Source: Owenia fusiformis
Lineage: Eukaryota; Annelida; Polychaeta; Sabellida; Oweniidae
Reading direction: 5' to 3'
Length of the DNA stretch: 64,000 bases
Assembly: GCA_903813345.2 (NCBI GenBank)
Contig: CAIIXF020000008.1
Span: 39,186,867 to 39,250,866, forward strand
The notes beneath the pieces were generated by a model. The model saw nothing but the letters and a program-made list of their open reading frames with translations. It was not told the DNA's origin and did not search any database. Numbering within the stretch: position 1 is the stretch's first letter; every line of letters begins with the position of its first letter. A program made the position numbers and the translations under genes. Of this stretch, positions 46,051-60,052 are shown piece by piece.

Positions 46051-49000
46051 ATCTTCATTTCACCATATCGTCGACACTCCTTCTGCAGCAGCAATTGACG
46101 GTCATATGGACGGCGATGCTTTTCATTTGTCAAGAATACATACTGCTGTCAAACAATCTTCAGTGCACCATATCGTCGACACCTCTCTTCAGCAGCAATT
46201 GATGGTAATATAGACGGCGATGCTTTACATTCGTCCTGCATACATACTGCTGCCAAGCAATCTTCATTTCACCATATCGTCGACACTCCTGCAGAGGCAG
46301 CAATTTATGGTAATATAGACAGTGATGCTTTACATTCGTCCTGCATACATACTGCTGCCAATCAATCTTGATTTTACCATATCGTCGACACTCCTGCAGC
46401 AGCAGCAATTGATGGCAACATAGACGGCGATGCTTTACATTCGTCCTGCATACATACTGCTGCCAATCAATCTTGATTTTACCATATCGTCGACACTCCT
46501 GCAGCAGCAGCAGCAATTGATGGCAACATAGACGGCGATGCTTTACATTCGTCCTGCATGCATACTGCTGCCAAACAATCTTCATTTCACCATATCGTTG
46601 ACACTCCTGCAGCAGCAGCAATTGATGGTAATATAGACAGTGATGCTTTACATTCGTCCTGCATGCATACTGCTGCCAAGCAATCTTCATTTCACCATAT
46701 CGTCGACACTCCTGCAGCAGCAGCAGCAATTGATGGCAACATAGACGGCGATGCTTTACATTCGTCCTGCATACATACTGCTGCCAAGCAATCTTCATTG
46801 CACCATATTGCTTACACTCCTTCTGCAGCAGCAATTAACGGTAAAATAGACAGTGATGCTTTACATTCGTCCTGCATACATACTGCTGCCAAACAATCTT
46901 CATTTCACCATATCGTCGACACTCCTGCAGCGGCAGCAATTGATGGTAATATAGACGGCGATGCTTTACATTCGTCCTGCATACATACTGCTGCCAAGCA
47001 ATCTTCATTGCACCATATTGCTTACACTCCTTCTGCAGCAGCAATTGACGGTAAAATAGACAGTGATGCTTTACATTCGTCCTGCATACATACTACTGCC
47101 AAACAATCTTCATTTCACCATATCGTTGACACTCCTGCAGCGGCAGCAATTGATGGTAATATAGACAGTGATGCTTTACATTCGTCTTGCATAAATACTA
47201 CTGCAAAGCACTATTCATTACACCATATCGTCGACACCTCTATGCAGCAGCAATTGATGTAATATAGTCAGAGATGCTCTTTAATTGTCCTGCATACATA
47301 CTGCTGCCAATCAATCTTCATTTTACCATATCGTCGACACTCCTGCAGCAGCAACAGCAATTGACGGTAATATAGACGGCGATGCTTTACACTCGTCCTG
47401 CATACATACTGCTGCCAATCAATCTTGATTTTACCATATCGTCGACACTCCTGCAGCAGCAGCAGCAATTGATGGTAATATAGACGGCGATGCTTTACAT
47501 TCGTCCTGCATACATACTGCTGCCAAGCAATCTTCATTTCACCATATCGTCGACACTCCTTCTGCAGCAGCAATTGATGGTAATATAGACAGTGATGCTT
47601 TACATTCGTCCTGCATACATACTGCTGCCAAACAATCTTCATTTTACCATATCTTTGACACTCCTGCAGCGGCAGCAATTGATGGTAATATAGACAGTGA
47701 TGCTTTACATTCGTCTTGCATAAATACTACTGCAAAGCACTATTCATTACACCATATCGTCGACACCTCTATGCAGCAGCAATTGATGTAATATAGTCAG
47801 AGATGCTCTTTAATTGTCCTGCATACATACTGCTGCCAATCAATCTTCATTTTACCATATCGTCGACACTCCTGCAGCAGCAACAGCAATTGACGGTAAT
47901 ATAGACGGCGATGCTTTACACTCGTCCTGCATACATACTGCTGCCAATCAATCTTGATTTTACCATATCGTCGACACTCCTGCAGCAGCAGCAGCAATTG
48001 ATGGTAATATAGACGGCGATGCTTTACATTCGTCCTGCATACATACTGCTGCCAAGCAATCTTCATTTCACCATATCGTCGACACTCCTTCTGCAGCAGC
48101 AATTGATGGTAATATAGACAGTGATGCTTTACATTCGTCCTGCATACATACTGCTGCCAAACAATCTTCATTTTACCATATCTTTGACACTCCTGCAGCG
48201 GCAGCAATTGATGGTAATATAGACAGTGATGCTTTACATTCGTCTTGCATAAATACTACTGCAAAGCACTATTCATTACACCATATCGTCGACACCTCTA
48301 TGCAGCAGCAATTGATGTGATATAGTCAGTGATGCTCTCTAATTGTCCTGCATACATACTGCTGCCAATCAATCTTCATTTTACCATATCGTCGACACTC
48401 CTGCAGCAGCAACAGCAATTGACGGTAATATAGACGGCGATGCTTTACAATCGTCCTGCATACATACTGCTGCCAATCAATCTTGATTTTACCATATCGT
48501 CGACACTCCTGCAGCAGCAGCAGCAATTGATGGTAATATAGACGGCGATGCTTTACATTCGTCCTGCATACATACTGCTGCCAAGCAATCTTCATTTCAC
48601 CATATCGTCGACACTCCTTCTGCAGCAGCAATTAATGGTAATATAGACAGCGATGCTTTACATTCGTCCTGCATACATACTGCTGCCAATCAATCTTCAT
48701 TTCACCATATCGTCGACACTCCTTCTGCAGCAGCAATTGATGGTAATATAGACAGTGATGCTTTACACTCGTCCTGCATACATACTGCTGCCAATCAATC
48801 TTCATTTCACCATATCGTCGACACTCCTTCTGCAGCAGCAATTGATGGTAATATAGACAGTGATGCTTTACATTCGTCCTGCATGCATACTGCTGCCAAA
48901 CAATCTTCATTTCACCATATTGTCGACACTCTTTCTGCAGCAGCAATTGACGGTAATATAGACAGTGATGCTTTACATTCGTCCTGCATGCATACTGCTG

Positions 49001-52000
49001 CAAAACAATCTTCATTTCACCATATCGTCGACACTCCTTCTGCAGCAGCAATTGATGGCAACATAGACGGCGATGCTTTACATTTGTCAAGAATACATAC
49101 TGCTGCCAAACAATCTTCATTTCACCATATTGTCGACACTCCTTCTACAGCAGCAATTGACGGTAATATAGACAGTGATGCTTTACATTCGTCCTGCATG
49201 CATACTGCTGCAAAACAATCTTCATTTCACCATATCGTCGACACTCCTTCTGCAGCAGCAATTGATGGCAACATAGACGGCGATGCTTTACATTCGTCCT
49301 GCATACATACTGCTGCCAAACAATCTTCATTTCACCATATCGTCGACACTCCTTCTGCAGCAGCAATTGACGGTAATATGGACGGCGATGCTTTACATCC
49401 GTCCTGCATACATACTGCTGCCAAACAATCTTCATTTCACCATATCGTTGACACCTCTCTTCAGCAGCAATTGATGGTAATATAGACGGCGATGCTTTAC
49501 ATTCGTACTGCATACATACTGCTGCCAAACAATCTTCATTTCACCATATCGTTGACACCTCTCTTCAGCAGCAATTGATGGTAATATAGACGGCGATGCT
49601 TTACATTCGTACTGCATACATACTGCTGCCAAACAATCTTCATTTCGCCATATCGTTGACACTCCTTCTGCAGCAGCAATTGACGGTAATATAGACAGTG
49701 ATGCTTTACATTCGTCCTGCATGCATACTGCTGCAAAACAATCTTCATTTCACCATATCGTGGACACTCCTTCTGCAGCAACAATTGACGGTCATATGGA
49801 CGGCGATGCTTTACACTCGTCCTGCATACATACTGCTGCCAAACAATCTTCATTTCACCATATCGTCGACACTCCTTCTGCAGCAGCAATTGACGGTAAT
49901 ATGGACGGCGATGCTTTACATCCGTCCTGCATACATACTGCTGCCAAACAATCTTCATTTCACCATATCGTTGACACCTCTCTTCAGCAGCAATTGATGG
50001 TAATATAGACGGCGATGCTTTACATTCGTACTGCATACATACTGCTGCCAAACAATCTTCATTTCACCATATCGTTGACACCTCTCTTCAGCAGCAATTG
50101 ATGGTAATATAGACGGCGATGCTTTACATTCGTACTGCATACATACTGCTGCCAAACAATCTTCATTTCGCCATATCGTTGACACTCCTTCTGCAGCAGC
50201 AATTGACGGTAATATAGACAGTGATGCTTTACATTCGTACTGCATACATACTGCTGCCAAGCAATCTTCATTTCACCATATCGTTGACACTCCTTCTGCA
50301 GCAGCAATTGATGGTAATATAGACAGTGATGCTTTACATTCGTCCTGCATGCATACTGCTGCCAAACAATCTTCATTTCACCATATTGTCGACACTCCTT
50401 CTGCAGCAGCAATTGACGGTAATATAGACAGTGATGCTTTACATTCGTCCTGCATGCATACTGCTGCAAAACAATCTTCATTTCACCATATCGTGGACAC
50501 TCCTTCTGCAGCAACAATTGACGGTCATATGGACGGCGATGCTTTACACTCGTCCTGCATACATACTGCTGCCAAACAATCGTCATTTCTCCATATCGTT
50601 GACACCTCTCTTCAGCAGCAATTGACGGTCATATGGACGGCGTTGCTTTTCATTTGACCTGCATACAAACTGCTGCCAAACAATCTTCATTTCACCATAT
50701 CGTCGACACTCCTTCTGCAGCAACAATTGACGGTCATATGGACGGCGATGCTTTACACTCGTCCTGCATACATACTGCTGCCAAACAATCGTCATTTCTC
50801 CATATCGTTGACACCTCTCTTCAGCAGCAATTGACGGTCATATGGACGGCGTTGCTTTTCATTTGTCAAGAATACATACTGCTGCCAAACAATCTTCATT
50901 TCACCATATTGTCGACACTCCTTCTGCAGCAGCAATTGACGGTAATATAGACAGTGGTGCTTTACATTCGTCCTGCATACATACTGCTGCCAAACAATCT
51001 TCATTTCACCATATCGTTGACACTCCTGCAGCAGCAGCAATTGATGGTAATATAGACGGCGATGCTTTACATTCGTCCTGTCTGCATACTGCTGCCAAAC
51101 AATCTTCATTTCACAATATCGTGGACACTCCTTCTGCAGCAACAATTGACGGTCATATGGACGGCGATGCTTTACACTCGTCCTGCATACATACTGCTGC
51201 CAAACAATCGTCATTTCTCCATATCGTTGACACCTCTCTTCAGCAGCAATTGACGGTAATATGGACGGCGTTGCTTTTCATTTGACCTGCATACAAACTG
51301 CTGCCAAACAATCTTCATTTCACCATATCGTCGACACTCCTTCTGCAGCAACAATTGACGGTCATATGGACGGCGATGCTTTACACTCGTCCTGCATACA
51401 TACTGCTGCCAAACAATCGTCATTTCTCCATATCGTTGACACCTCTCTTCAGCAGCAATTGACGGTCATATGGACGGCGTTGCTTTTCATTTGTCAAGAA
51501 TACATACTGCTGCCAAACAATCTTCATTTCACCATATTGTCGACACCTCTCTTCAGCAGCAATTGATGGTAATATAGACGGCGATGCTTTACATTCGTCC
51601 TGCATACATACTGCTGCCAAGCAATCTTCATTTCACCATATCGTCGACACTCCTGCAGAGGCAGCAATTGACGGTAATATAGACAGTGGTGCTTTACATT
51701 CGTCCTGCATACATACTGCTGCCAAACAATCTTCATTTCACCATATTGCTTACACTCCTTCTGCAGCAGCAATTGACGGTAATATAGACAGTGATGCTTT
51801 ACATTCGTCCTGCATGCATACTGCTGCCAAGCAATCTTCATTGCACCATATTGCTTACACTCCTTCTGCAGCAGCAATTGACGGTAATATAGACAGTGAT
51901 GCTTTACATTCGTCCTGCATGCATACTGCTGCCAAGCAATCTTCATTGCACCATATTGCTTACACTCCTTCTGCAGCAGCAATTGACGGTAATATAGACA

Positions 52001-53705
52001 GTGGTGCTTTACACTCGTCCTGCATACATACTGCTGCCAAACAATCTTCATTTCACCATATTGCTTACACTCCTTCTGCAGCAGCAATTGACGGTAATAT
52101 AGACAGTGATGCTTTACATTCGTCCTGCATGCATACTGCTGCCAAACAATCTTCATTTCACCATATTGCTTACACTCCTTCTGCAGCAGCAATTGACGGT
52201 AATATAGACAGTGATGCTTTACATTCGTCCTGCATGCATACTGCTGCCAAACAATCTTCATTTCACCATATTGCTTACACTCCTTCTGCAGCAGCAATTG
52301 ACGGTAATATAGACAGTGATGCTTTACATTCGTCCTGCATACATACTGCTGCCAAACAATCTTCATTTCACCATATCGTTGACACTCCTGCAGAGGCAGC
52401 AATTTATGGTAATATAGACAGTGATGCTTTACATTCGTCCGGCATGCATACTGCTGCCAAACAATCTTCATTTCACCATATCGTTGACACTCCTGCAGAG
52501 GCAGCAATTTATGGTAATATAGACAGTGATACTTTACATTCGTCCTGCATGCATACTGCTGCCAAACAATCTTCATTTCACCATATCGTTGACACTCCTG
52601 CAGAGGCAGCAATTGATGGTAATATAGACAGTGATGCTTTACATTCGTCCTGCATGCATACTGCTGCCAAACAATCTTCATTTCACCATATCGTTGACAC
52701 TCCTGCAGAGGCAGCAATTGATGGCAATATAGACGGCGATGCTTTACATTCGTCCTGCATGCATACTGCTGCCAAGCAATCTTCATTTCACCATATCGTT
52801 TACACTCCTGCAGCTGCAGCAATTGGCGGTAATATAGACAGTGATGCTTTACATTCGTCCTGCATGCATACTGCTGCCAAACAATCTTCATTTCGCCATA
52901 TCGTTGACACTCCTTCCGCAGCAGGAATTGACGGTAATATAGACAGTGATGCTTTACATTCGTCCTGCATGCATACTGCTGCCAAAAAATCTTCATTTCA
53001 CCATATTGCTTACACTCCTTCTGCAGCAGCAATTGACGGTAATATAGACAGTGATGCTTTACATTCGTCCTGCATACATACTGCTGCCAAACAATCTTCA
53101 TTTCACCATATTGTCGACACTCCTTCTGCAGCAGCAATTGACGGTAATATAGACAGTGATGCTTTACATTCGTCCTGCATACATACTGCTGCCAAACAAT
53201 CTTCATTTCACCATATCGTTTACACTCCTGCAGCTGCAGCAATTGATGGTAATATAGACAGTGATGCTTTAAATTCGTCCTGCATAGATACTGCTGCCAA
53301 ACAATCTTCATTTCACCATATCGTCGACACTCCTTCTGCAGCAGCAATTGACGGTAATATAGACAGTGATGCTTTACATTCGTCCTGTCTGCATACTGCT
53401 GCCAAACAATCTTCATTTCACCATATCGTCGACACTCCTGCAGCAGCAATTGGTGGCAATATAGACAGTGATGCTTTACATTCGTCCTGCATGCATACTG
53501 CTGCCAAACAATCTTCATTTCACCATATCGTTGACACTCCTGCAGAGGCAGCAATTGATGGTAATATAGACAGTGATGCTTTACATTCGTCCTGCATGCA
53601 TACTGCTGCCAAGCAATCTTCATTTCACCATATCGTTGACACTCCTGCAGCAGCAGCAATTGACGGTAATATAGACAGTGGTACTTTTCATTCGTCCTCT
53701 TTTTG
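46051..53705 (+). repeat. 105-bp satellite derived from an F-type-lectin half-domain, about 73 units
   Basis: The basic period is exactly 105 bp (35 codons), with some 104-bp and other indel variants. Translated on the plus strand, each unit gives QSSFHHI, then AAAIDGNIDSDALHSSC and HTAAK. This is co-linear with VATQSSIHQNI...AAAAIDGNVDGD...LSCIQT of lectin gene B (41905-42153), 19 of 35 residues by my hand alignment. The frame is open without stops from 51814 to 53706 (630 codons) but broken in many units to the left by TGA or length changes. Higher-order repeats occur: 529 bp (boundaries 47241, 47770, 48299), about 523 bp (49457/49980) and about 628 bp (50592/51220). No signal peptide, splice-linked remainder of the domain or poly-A signal was identified, so it is annotated as a repeat and not as a gene. 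Confidence 0.93.
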
Positions 53706-56700
53706 AGGCCCAATGGAATTACCCAAATGCGAGGAGGTAGTTACCAGTTTCACCACCAGGTGGCTGATTCGGGTCAATTAACATGGCAGGTATATAAGAA
53801 AGTTCCCTTAAACTTGAATATTATCAATTTAAGTGGCTCAATTTTCATATAACCCTTATGCGTCTGATACTTATACTAATGAAAATATGTCCAGTAAAGC
53901 AAAATGTTATCTGTCCACTAAAAGAAAAGATACTAGTATTTCATTTTTGTGATTTTATAGCATGGGGTCTATGAGAAATCTCCCCGAGCTAGAAGTCACA
54001 TTTTCAAAGAAAATTAATTTTTCAAAGTTGATAAACACTTTTTAAAACCATATTTCTAGATGTAATTTTACCTGTAGATTTCAAATATGATATTACTTTG
54101 ACTGAATTTTGAATTTTTAATGACGTAAAGTAAGATTATTTCTACTCGCATCTGGGTTATTCGCCATTTCATGTGCTGCCAAGTACCTGAACTGTCTCCC
54201 CTTGTCAAATTCAACTCATATTTGTTCACTCAGAGCAGATGTGTTCATTGTGTGCAAGGTTACCTGTCTTTGGTGGATTGTTTTTGTGGATTAACACATG
54301 ACATATTGACCGAAGGTTGCGATAAGTCTTTTTCGTTCAGGAATAATTATATTGCTCACATTTGCAGCAAGGATTTGGAACAAGTCTCTCTTTTTTACTC
54401 CAAGCACAATCAATCTTGCCAGTTTCTAGGTAGGGACTTTTCAGTATAAATATGCCTCCTTTTACTGTTTCCTTTCTTATTTCTTATACCAAACTCTAAC
54501 CTGTTACATGTAGTTTCATAACTGTCCAAAACAATATCTAGATGGTATGATTTCGTTCATGTCATGAGCCTTGTTGTTTTAGCAACTGTGAAGTTCCCCT
54601 TAATGAATTCAACAAGCACTGATCGGTGTGTTGCGTTAAATTGGTTCATGTCACGGATATGAACTGCTAACCATCTTGAATAGTTGGTGTGATTGAGTAT
54701 AAAAAGGCATGGCAACAACTCAGAAAGGTTATCTTTGTATAGGCTGAAGTTGCCCTCTTTAAAGTTTAAGATCCATTACCATCCACCAGAACTTAAATTG
54801 GGAAGAGCCATTCAGCTGGGACTGTTTTTTTACCCAGTCACCCAACTCAAACTCAAACTCAAAGGTTATTCATCAAGATCACAACACAAACAATGTGTCA
54901 CACAGGCGTTTTTGTCAAGAATATAAAAACTACAAGCAGTAGTTTGATGTGCTCTGCAAGTAAGTGCGAGATGGTTAACTTTGATAAAGAAATCAGCTGC
55001 ATCAGATGTGGCTATGCCAGCTTGAGAGAGGGAGATTGTCCATCCAGGGTTCTCTCATAGATTGCCCAAGATATGAAATGCTCCCATTTCAGTGTGCATT
55101 CCACCAAGTATTCTTATCAGCTTCGTTTTTTCTTCTCTAGCCATTGTCCACTATTACTGCTTGAACAGTGCAAAGAGGGACTGTTCGGCAGCAAGTACAG
55201 GTGTTTGGTCTGGTTATACACATCAACATGAGAGACAATGAATATTAGACTATAAACTGACTTCAATATAACTAAAATGAAGAAAATTGTAACATTGTTC
55301 TGTTAGAGAGTACAGAGTGTCAGAGTGCAGAAACACTCAGAAAATCAAGATGGGTGACATTCCTCAATATATATACCAACAAACCTTATCCCCACTTACA
55401 TGCCCACTCCCTCCCCCGCCTTCATATATCTCTCAATTTTACTTTCTACAACGTACATGTTGTTGAATTTAGAAACACTAACATTTTTATTCCAGATAAC
55501 AGTTACTTAAGAATAAGCAAATTGGGTCAGCATGAATAAAATAATAATTATTAATTTATGTTTCAGAGCAGTTTAATGCATATACCTATAGGTGGGGCTG
55601 CATAACACTCTTCTTTATTGGTAATAATGAAATATTTTGATATATACATGTTGAATGTTATCGTTAAGCATTGATAAAAATATAAACTTGTCAAATTTGA
55701 TTGAAAAGAAGTAGTGAATAAGGGAATTGTTTCTTATTTTGACGTTAATTTTGGTATAATTTTAACAATTTATGTCTAACAACAAAACAATCAATTAGAA
55801 ACAAGAAAATATGAATATATTTAATTCTGCATACAAATATATACAATCAACTATTAATTGGCTTTATTCCCTATGCCTCAAAAGAATGTTCATTGAAAAA
55901 TGATAGCGAAGTCACCGTTGTGACGCAATTGCGTATATGCAGAAGTCATTAAGTGGTATTAACTTAGGAGACAATCGGTGCTAGAGTTGAGACCATTAGC
56001 GGGGTCCTCCAGCCAGCTCTGCGGAACTGTGGCCCTGCGGGACAGTGATTGTCGGGAAACAGCCCAAGTAAACCTAATTCACTTTCAAACAATCAAGACG
56101 GTAAACCGTAGAGTGTACCTGTCTTATCAGCTAGATAAGTCGCGTTGCGAACATGATTGTTTGAAATTGGAGACAATTATGTACATAGAAAGCGATATAT
56201 ATTTACATAATTGAATACTATGAACTGGTTTATCTTGGAGCAGCTGCACTATCATTAAAATGTAATGAATTGCAGTTGGGGAAGAATGAGTTGAAACGAA
56301 TAATTGCCAAACCATGTGCGAAGCAGATATTTCACTGTGAAAAGTGAAATGAGTGAAGCATATGGGAAAAGATGGCGCTATAAAAGCAATTTCTTATGTT
56401 TATACTTAATAAAAAACCTATTTGGTGGGAATATTATTAAATAATATCTGGAGACATTAATTTATCACATTTTATTGAAATAAAGGCAGTAAAAAAATTA
56501 TCAAAAAAGAGAATGAATATGGTATTTGGAATGAAAGAAAAGAATTACTCAGACATCACTCGGCTCCCATTGAACGCAGTGAAGACCGAGCACGCGAAGA
56601 TGATAGCTCGTACAAATACTATAGAGGTCTCATATCAGAAATCCGGTATGGGGATTTTTGACATTCTCTTTTGAATCTCTTAGCTTTCACAGAATATTTA

Positions 56701-56781
56701 CTTGATCTTTTTTATATTTATACAACTTGCTAATGATAGTCCTAAGCTACTTTGTACTTTTCAGTAAATTTGGTTTATCGG
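53706..56781. other. Intergenic, nothing recognised
   Basis: AT-rich sequence after the satellite. Open frames of 60-92 codons at 54171, 54693 and 55978 show no recognisable domain or splice context. A short (ctcaaa)n run lies near 54845. Confidence 0.5.
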
Positions 56782-57588
56782 TTAACCCCCCCCCCTATCA
56801 CACCAAACTAGTTCTTACCCGTTCTTGCCAGTCCTACGAAAACGTCGTAAAACGGGCTTAATCTGGCTGTTGTCGGGAAATATGTCTAAAATAATTAGCT
56901 ACTTCATAAACAGTCTTCAATACGTCCATATCATTCGCAGTTCGATCAGGTCGCACCATGTCGGTGTGCGACGTCGTATAAACGCGTCCCTTAGTCTAGA
57001 AGGTCATCATGACCTTGTTACAGAACGGCATGGTCGCCATGGAATTTTGAATCATTTCAAAATTCCAAAATCACCTTTCCGTCTGAGAACGTTCGTGAAG
57101 TTCGTAAATAGACCTTAGAAAGTTGCAGCTACGTTCATTCCGTTCGCACACAGTTTAAAACCAGTTTTGAAGAACGTAGTGGAAACTTGGTGTGATAGCT
57201 ATATTTTTGCTAACTCGTTCATAAGCAATCTTTAATACGTTCGTAATAAGTTTAAACCCGTTTGCAATTAGTTCTACCTCGTTCTCAATACGTCCTCAGA
57301 CAGTTCAACTCGTTGTTAAAACGTCCCTAGTAGGATTGAAGTACGACGCATCCGTTTGTAGTACGTCCAGCTCGTCGTTAGTACGTTGTCACTCGTTCTA
57401 ATTGTAGAACATATCGACCATGAGAACATTTTGAACATGTTCTAAGATCTAGAGGACCTACCCGTACGTTCGATGAAGTTTGTAAATAGACCCCAAAACG
57501 GTTCTAAATACGCCTAGTCCGTTCGTGCACAGTTGAAACCCGTTTTCGAGAACGTAGTGAAAACTAGTTTGGTGTGATAGTAGGGTAA
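56782..57588. mobile_element. 0.8 kb inverted-repeat element (TTAACCC...CTATCACACC), copy 2
   Basis: The same CTATCACACCAAACTAGTTC / CTAGTTTGGTGTGATAG ends and the same ordered interior as 22186-22999, with small deletions. It is flanked by GTTAACCC and GGGTAACC. Confidence 0.82.
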
Positions 57589-58713
57589 CCGAGATAATGC
57601 TTGTCTAAAGGGTCTCGTTTTTGAGACACCCGATCTATTCATATAAAACGTTAATTTTATACAAAATACATTTATACAAGATGTACATTGAGCAACTCAT
57701 AAATATTTTTTATATCATTATTCGTGCAACTATTTCCATTAATTTTTATGAGATTGTTAGATGAATAATACGGGCTAATTGCTTCGTACAGACACATTGC
57801 TGTATTACTGTGGATTAACTTGTTAAACGTGGCTTTACATTTTTAGATATCTATATGCAAAACCTGGTGGGTCAGAATTCGATATCCAATACTAGTAGTT
57901 TTAGAAAGACATAAAACAACGAATAGATGCTGTCTTTAAACAGATGGATTAAAGGCGATTCGTAATCAAACAATCAACCACCATATACTCTCTCTGCGTT
58001 TGCACTATTATATTACACAATTCTTCGAAATAATTGATGGTAAAATGATATTTTAATGGATTATGATGAAACGTGTTGTTGATGAGCCTGTACTATTGTT
58101 GATTACTTTGTTATCATTTTCTATCTTGCAGACTATAACAATGTGTGCGCTCGGAGTTAAACATGAATAAAAAATTACCATACCTTGGAATGAACTAAAA
58201 AACTTTAAAAAGGTTCCAAATATCTTTCATGCTCAAGTCAAGAATTATTTTGGAATCACACCGCATGAATCACTTGGTTTGCATATCGACATGGAAATGA
58301 ACATTATCTGAATGGAATATATCATCATGTGAATGTTAGCATTGCAATTCGACACATATCCGATGGGACATACCTTGAAATATATTGACAACAGTGAAAT
58401 CAAATGAAATGAACACATTGACATGATGTCAATTGGTCAAAAGGTACGTTTTACATGTACACACTTCCAATTGTTTGAATTTTGTTCATTGAATAATTTT
58501 GTTATTGACTATTTATAGAAAAACAGGTGTTATATGGAGATATCTGATGAAACAAACATTGCATCTTTATTTGCCTCTGCGGCAATTGATTGTATCATGA
58601 GACTCCATTAATTAATTGAACGGAAGTATACTTTTGTACAAATAAGTTTCAATTGGATCGAAGTCGAAAGCAAAATAAATAATTAATCAAACGATGGTTC
58701 TGCTCTGTTACTG
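57589..58713. other. Intergenic, nothing recognised
   Basis: AT-rich sequence with no supported gene or repeat end. Confidence 0.5.
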
Positions 58714-60052
58714 CATTTGTTGAATCAGTGAATAGTAAAGGATGTTTATTGATGGAACGTGTGATTGTTGAATAATAACAACCAGCAGAAGGATGGGATA
58801 TGTGAATTGAATACATTATTGGATAACACGGAGAAGCAACACAACTGATACATTTGTTGAATCAGTGAATAGTAAAGGATGTTTATTGCTAGAACGTGTG
58901 GTTGTTGAATAATAACAACCAGAAGAAGGATGGGATATGTGAATTGAATACATTGTTGGATAACACGGAGAAGCAACACAAATGATACATTTGTTGAATC
59001 AGTGAATAGTAAAGGATGTTTATTGCTAGAACGTGTGGTTGTTGAATAATAACAACCAGCAGAAGGATGGGATATGTGAATTGAATACATTATTGGATAA
59101 CACGGAGAAGCAACACAAATGATACATTTGTTGAATCAGTGAATAGTAAAGGATGTTTATTGCTAGAACGTGTGGTTGTTGAATAATAACAACCAGAAGA
59201 AGGATGGGATATGTGAATTGAATACATTGTTGGATAACACGGAGAAGCAACACAAATGATACATTTGTTGAATCAGTGAATAGTAAAGGATGTTTATTGA
59301 TGAAACGTGTGATTGTTGAATAATAACAACCAGAAGAAGGATGGGATATGTGAATTGAATACATTGTTGGATAACACGGAGAAGCAACACAAATGATACA
59401 TTTGTTGAATCAGTGAATAGTAAAGGATGTTTATTGCTAGAACGTGTGGTTGTTGAATAATAACAACCAGAAGAAGGATGGGATATGTGAATTGAATACA
59501 TTGTTGGATAACACGGAGAAGCAACACAAATGATACATTTGTTGAATCAGTGAATAGTAAAGGATGTTTATTGCTAGAACGTGTGGTTGTTGAATAATAA
59601 CAACCAGAAGAAGGATGGGATATGTGAATTGAATACATTGTTGGATAACACGGAGAAGCAACACAAATGATACATTTGTTGAATCAGTGAATAGTAAAGG
59701 ATGTTTATTGCTAGAACGTGTGGTTGTTGAATAATAACAACCAGAAGAAGGATGGGATATGTGAATTGAATACATTGTTGGATAACACGGAGAAGCAACA
59801 CAAATGATACATTTGTTGAATCAGTGAATAGTAAAGGATGTTTATTGCTAGAACGTGTGGTTGTTGAATAATAACAACCAGAAGAAGGATGGGATATGTG
59901 AATTGAATACATTGTTGGATAACACGGAGAAGCAACACAAATGATACATTTGTTGAATCAGTGAATAGTAAAGGATGTTTATTGATGAAACGTGTGATTG
60001 TTGAATAATAACAACCAGCAGAAGGATGGGATATGTGAATTGAATACATTGT
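58714..60052. repeat. 137-bp tandem array upstream of the receptor gene, about 9.8 copies
   Basis: Near-identical 137-bp units begin with CATTTGTTGAATCAGTGAAT. Two sequence types are mixed: 'gctagaacgtgtggttg' and 'gatg(a/g)aacgtgtgattg'. In the main type each unit has a potential hairpin, TGGTTGTT-GAATAAT-AACAACCA (8-bp stem). The array ends about 160 bp before the start codon at 60212, so it occupies the promoter or 5' UTR region. Overlapping ~112-codon open frames on the minus strand are a result of the repeat. Confidence 0.92.

Noticed and set aside
46160-53713. Long minus-strand open frames (up to 729 codons) over the satellite
   Set aside because: They arise from a 105-bp period without stops; the plus-strand reading is the one that matches F-type lectins.
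54171-56315. Several 60-92 codon open frames
   Set aside because: Length is expected by chance in this composition and no recognisable motif or splice pattern was found.
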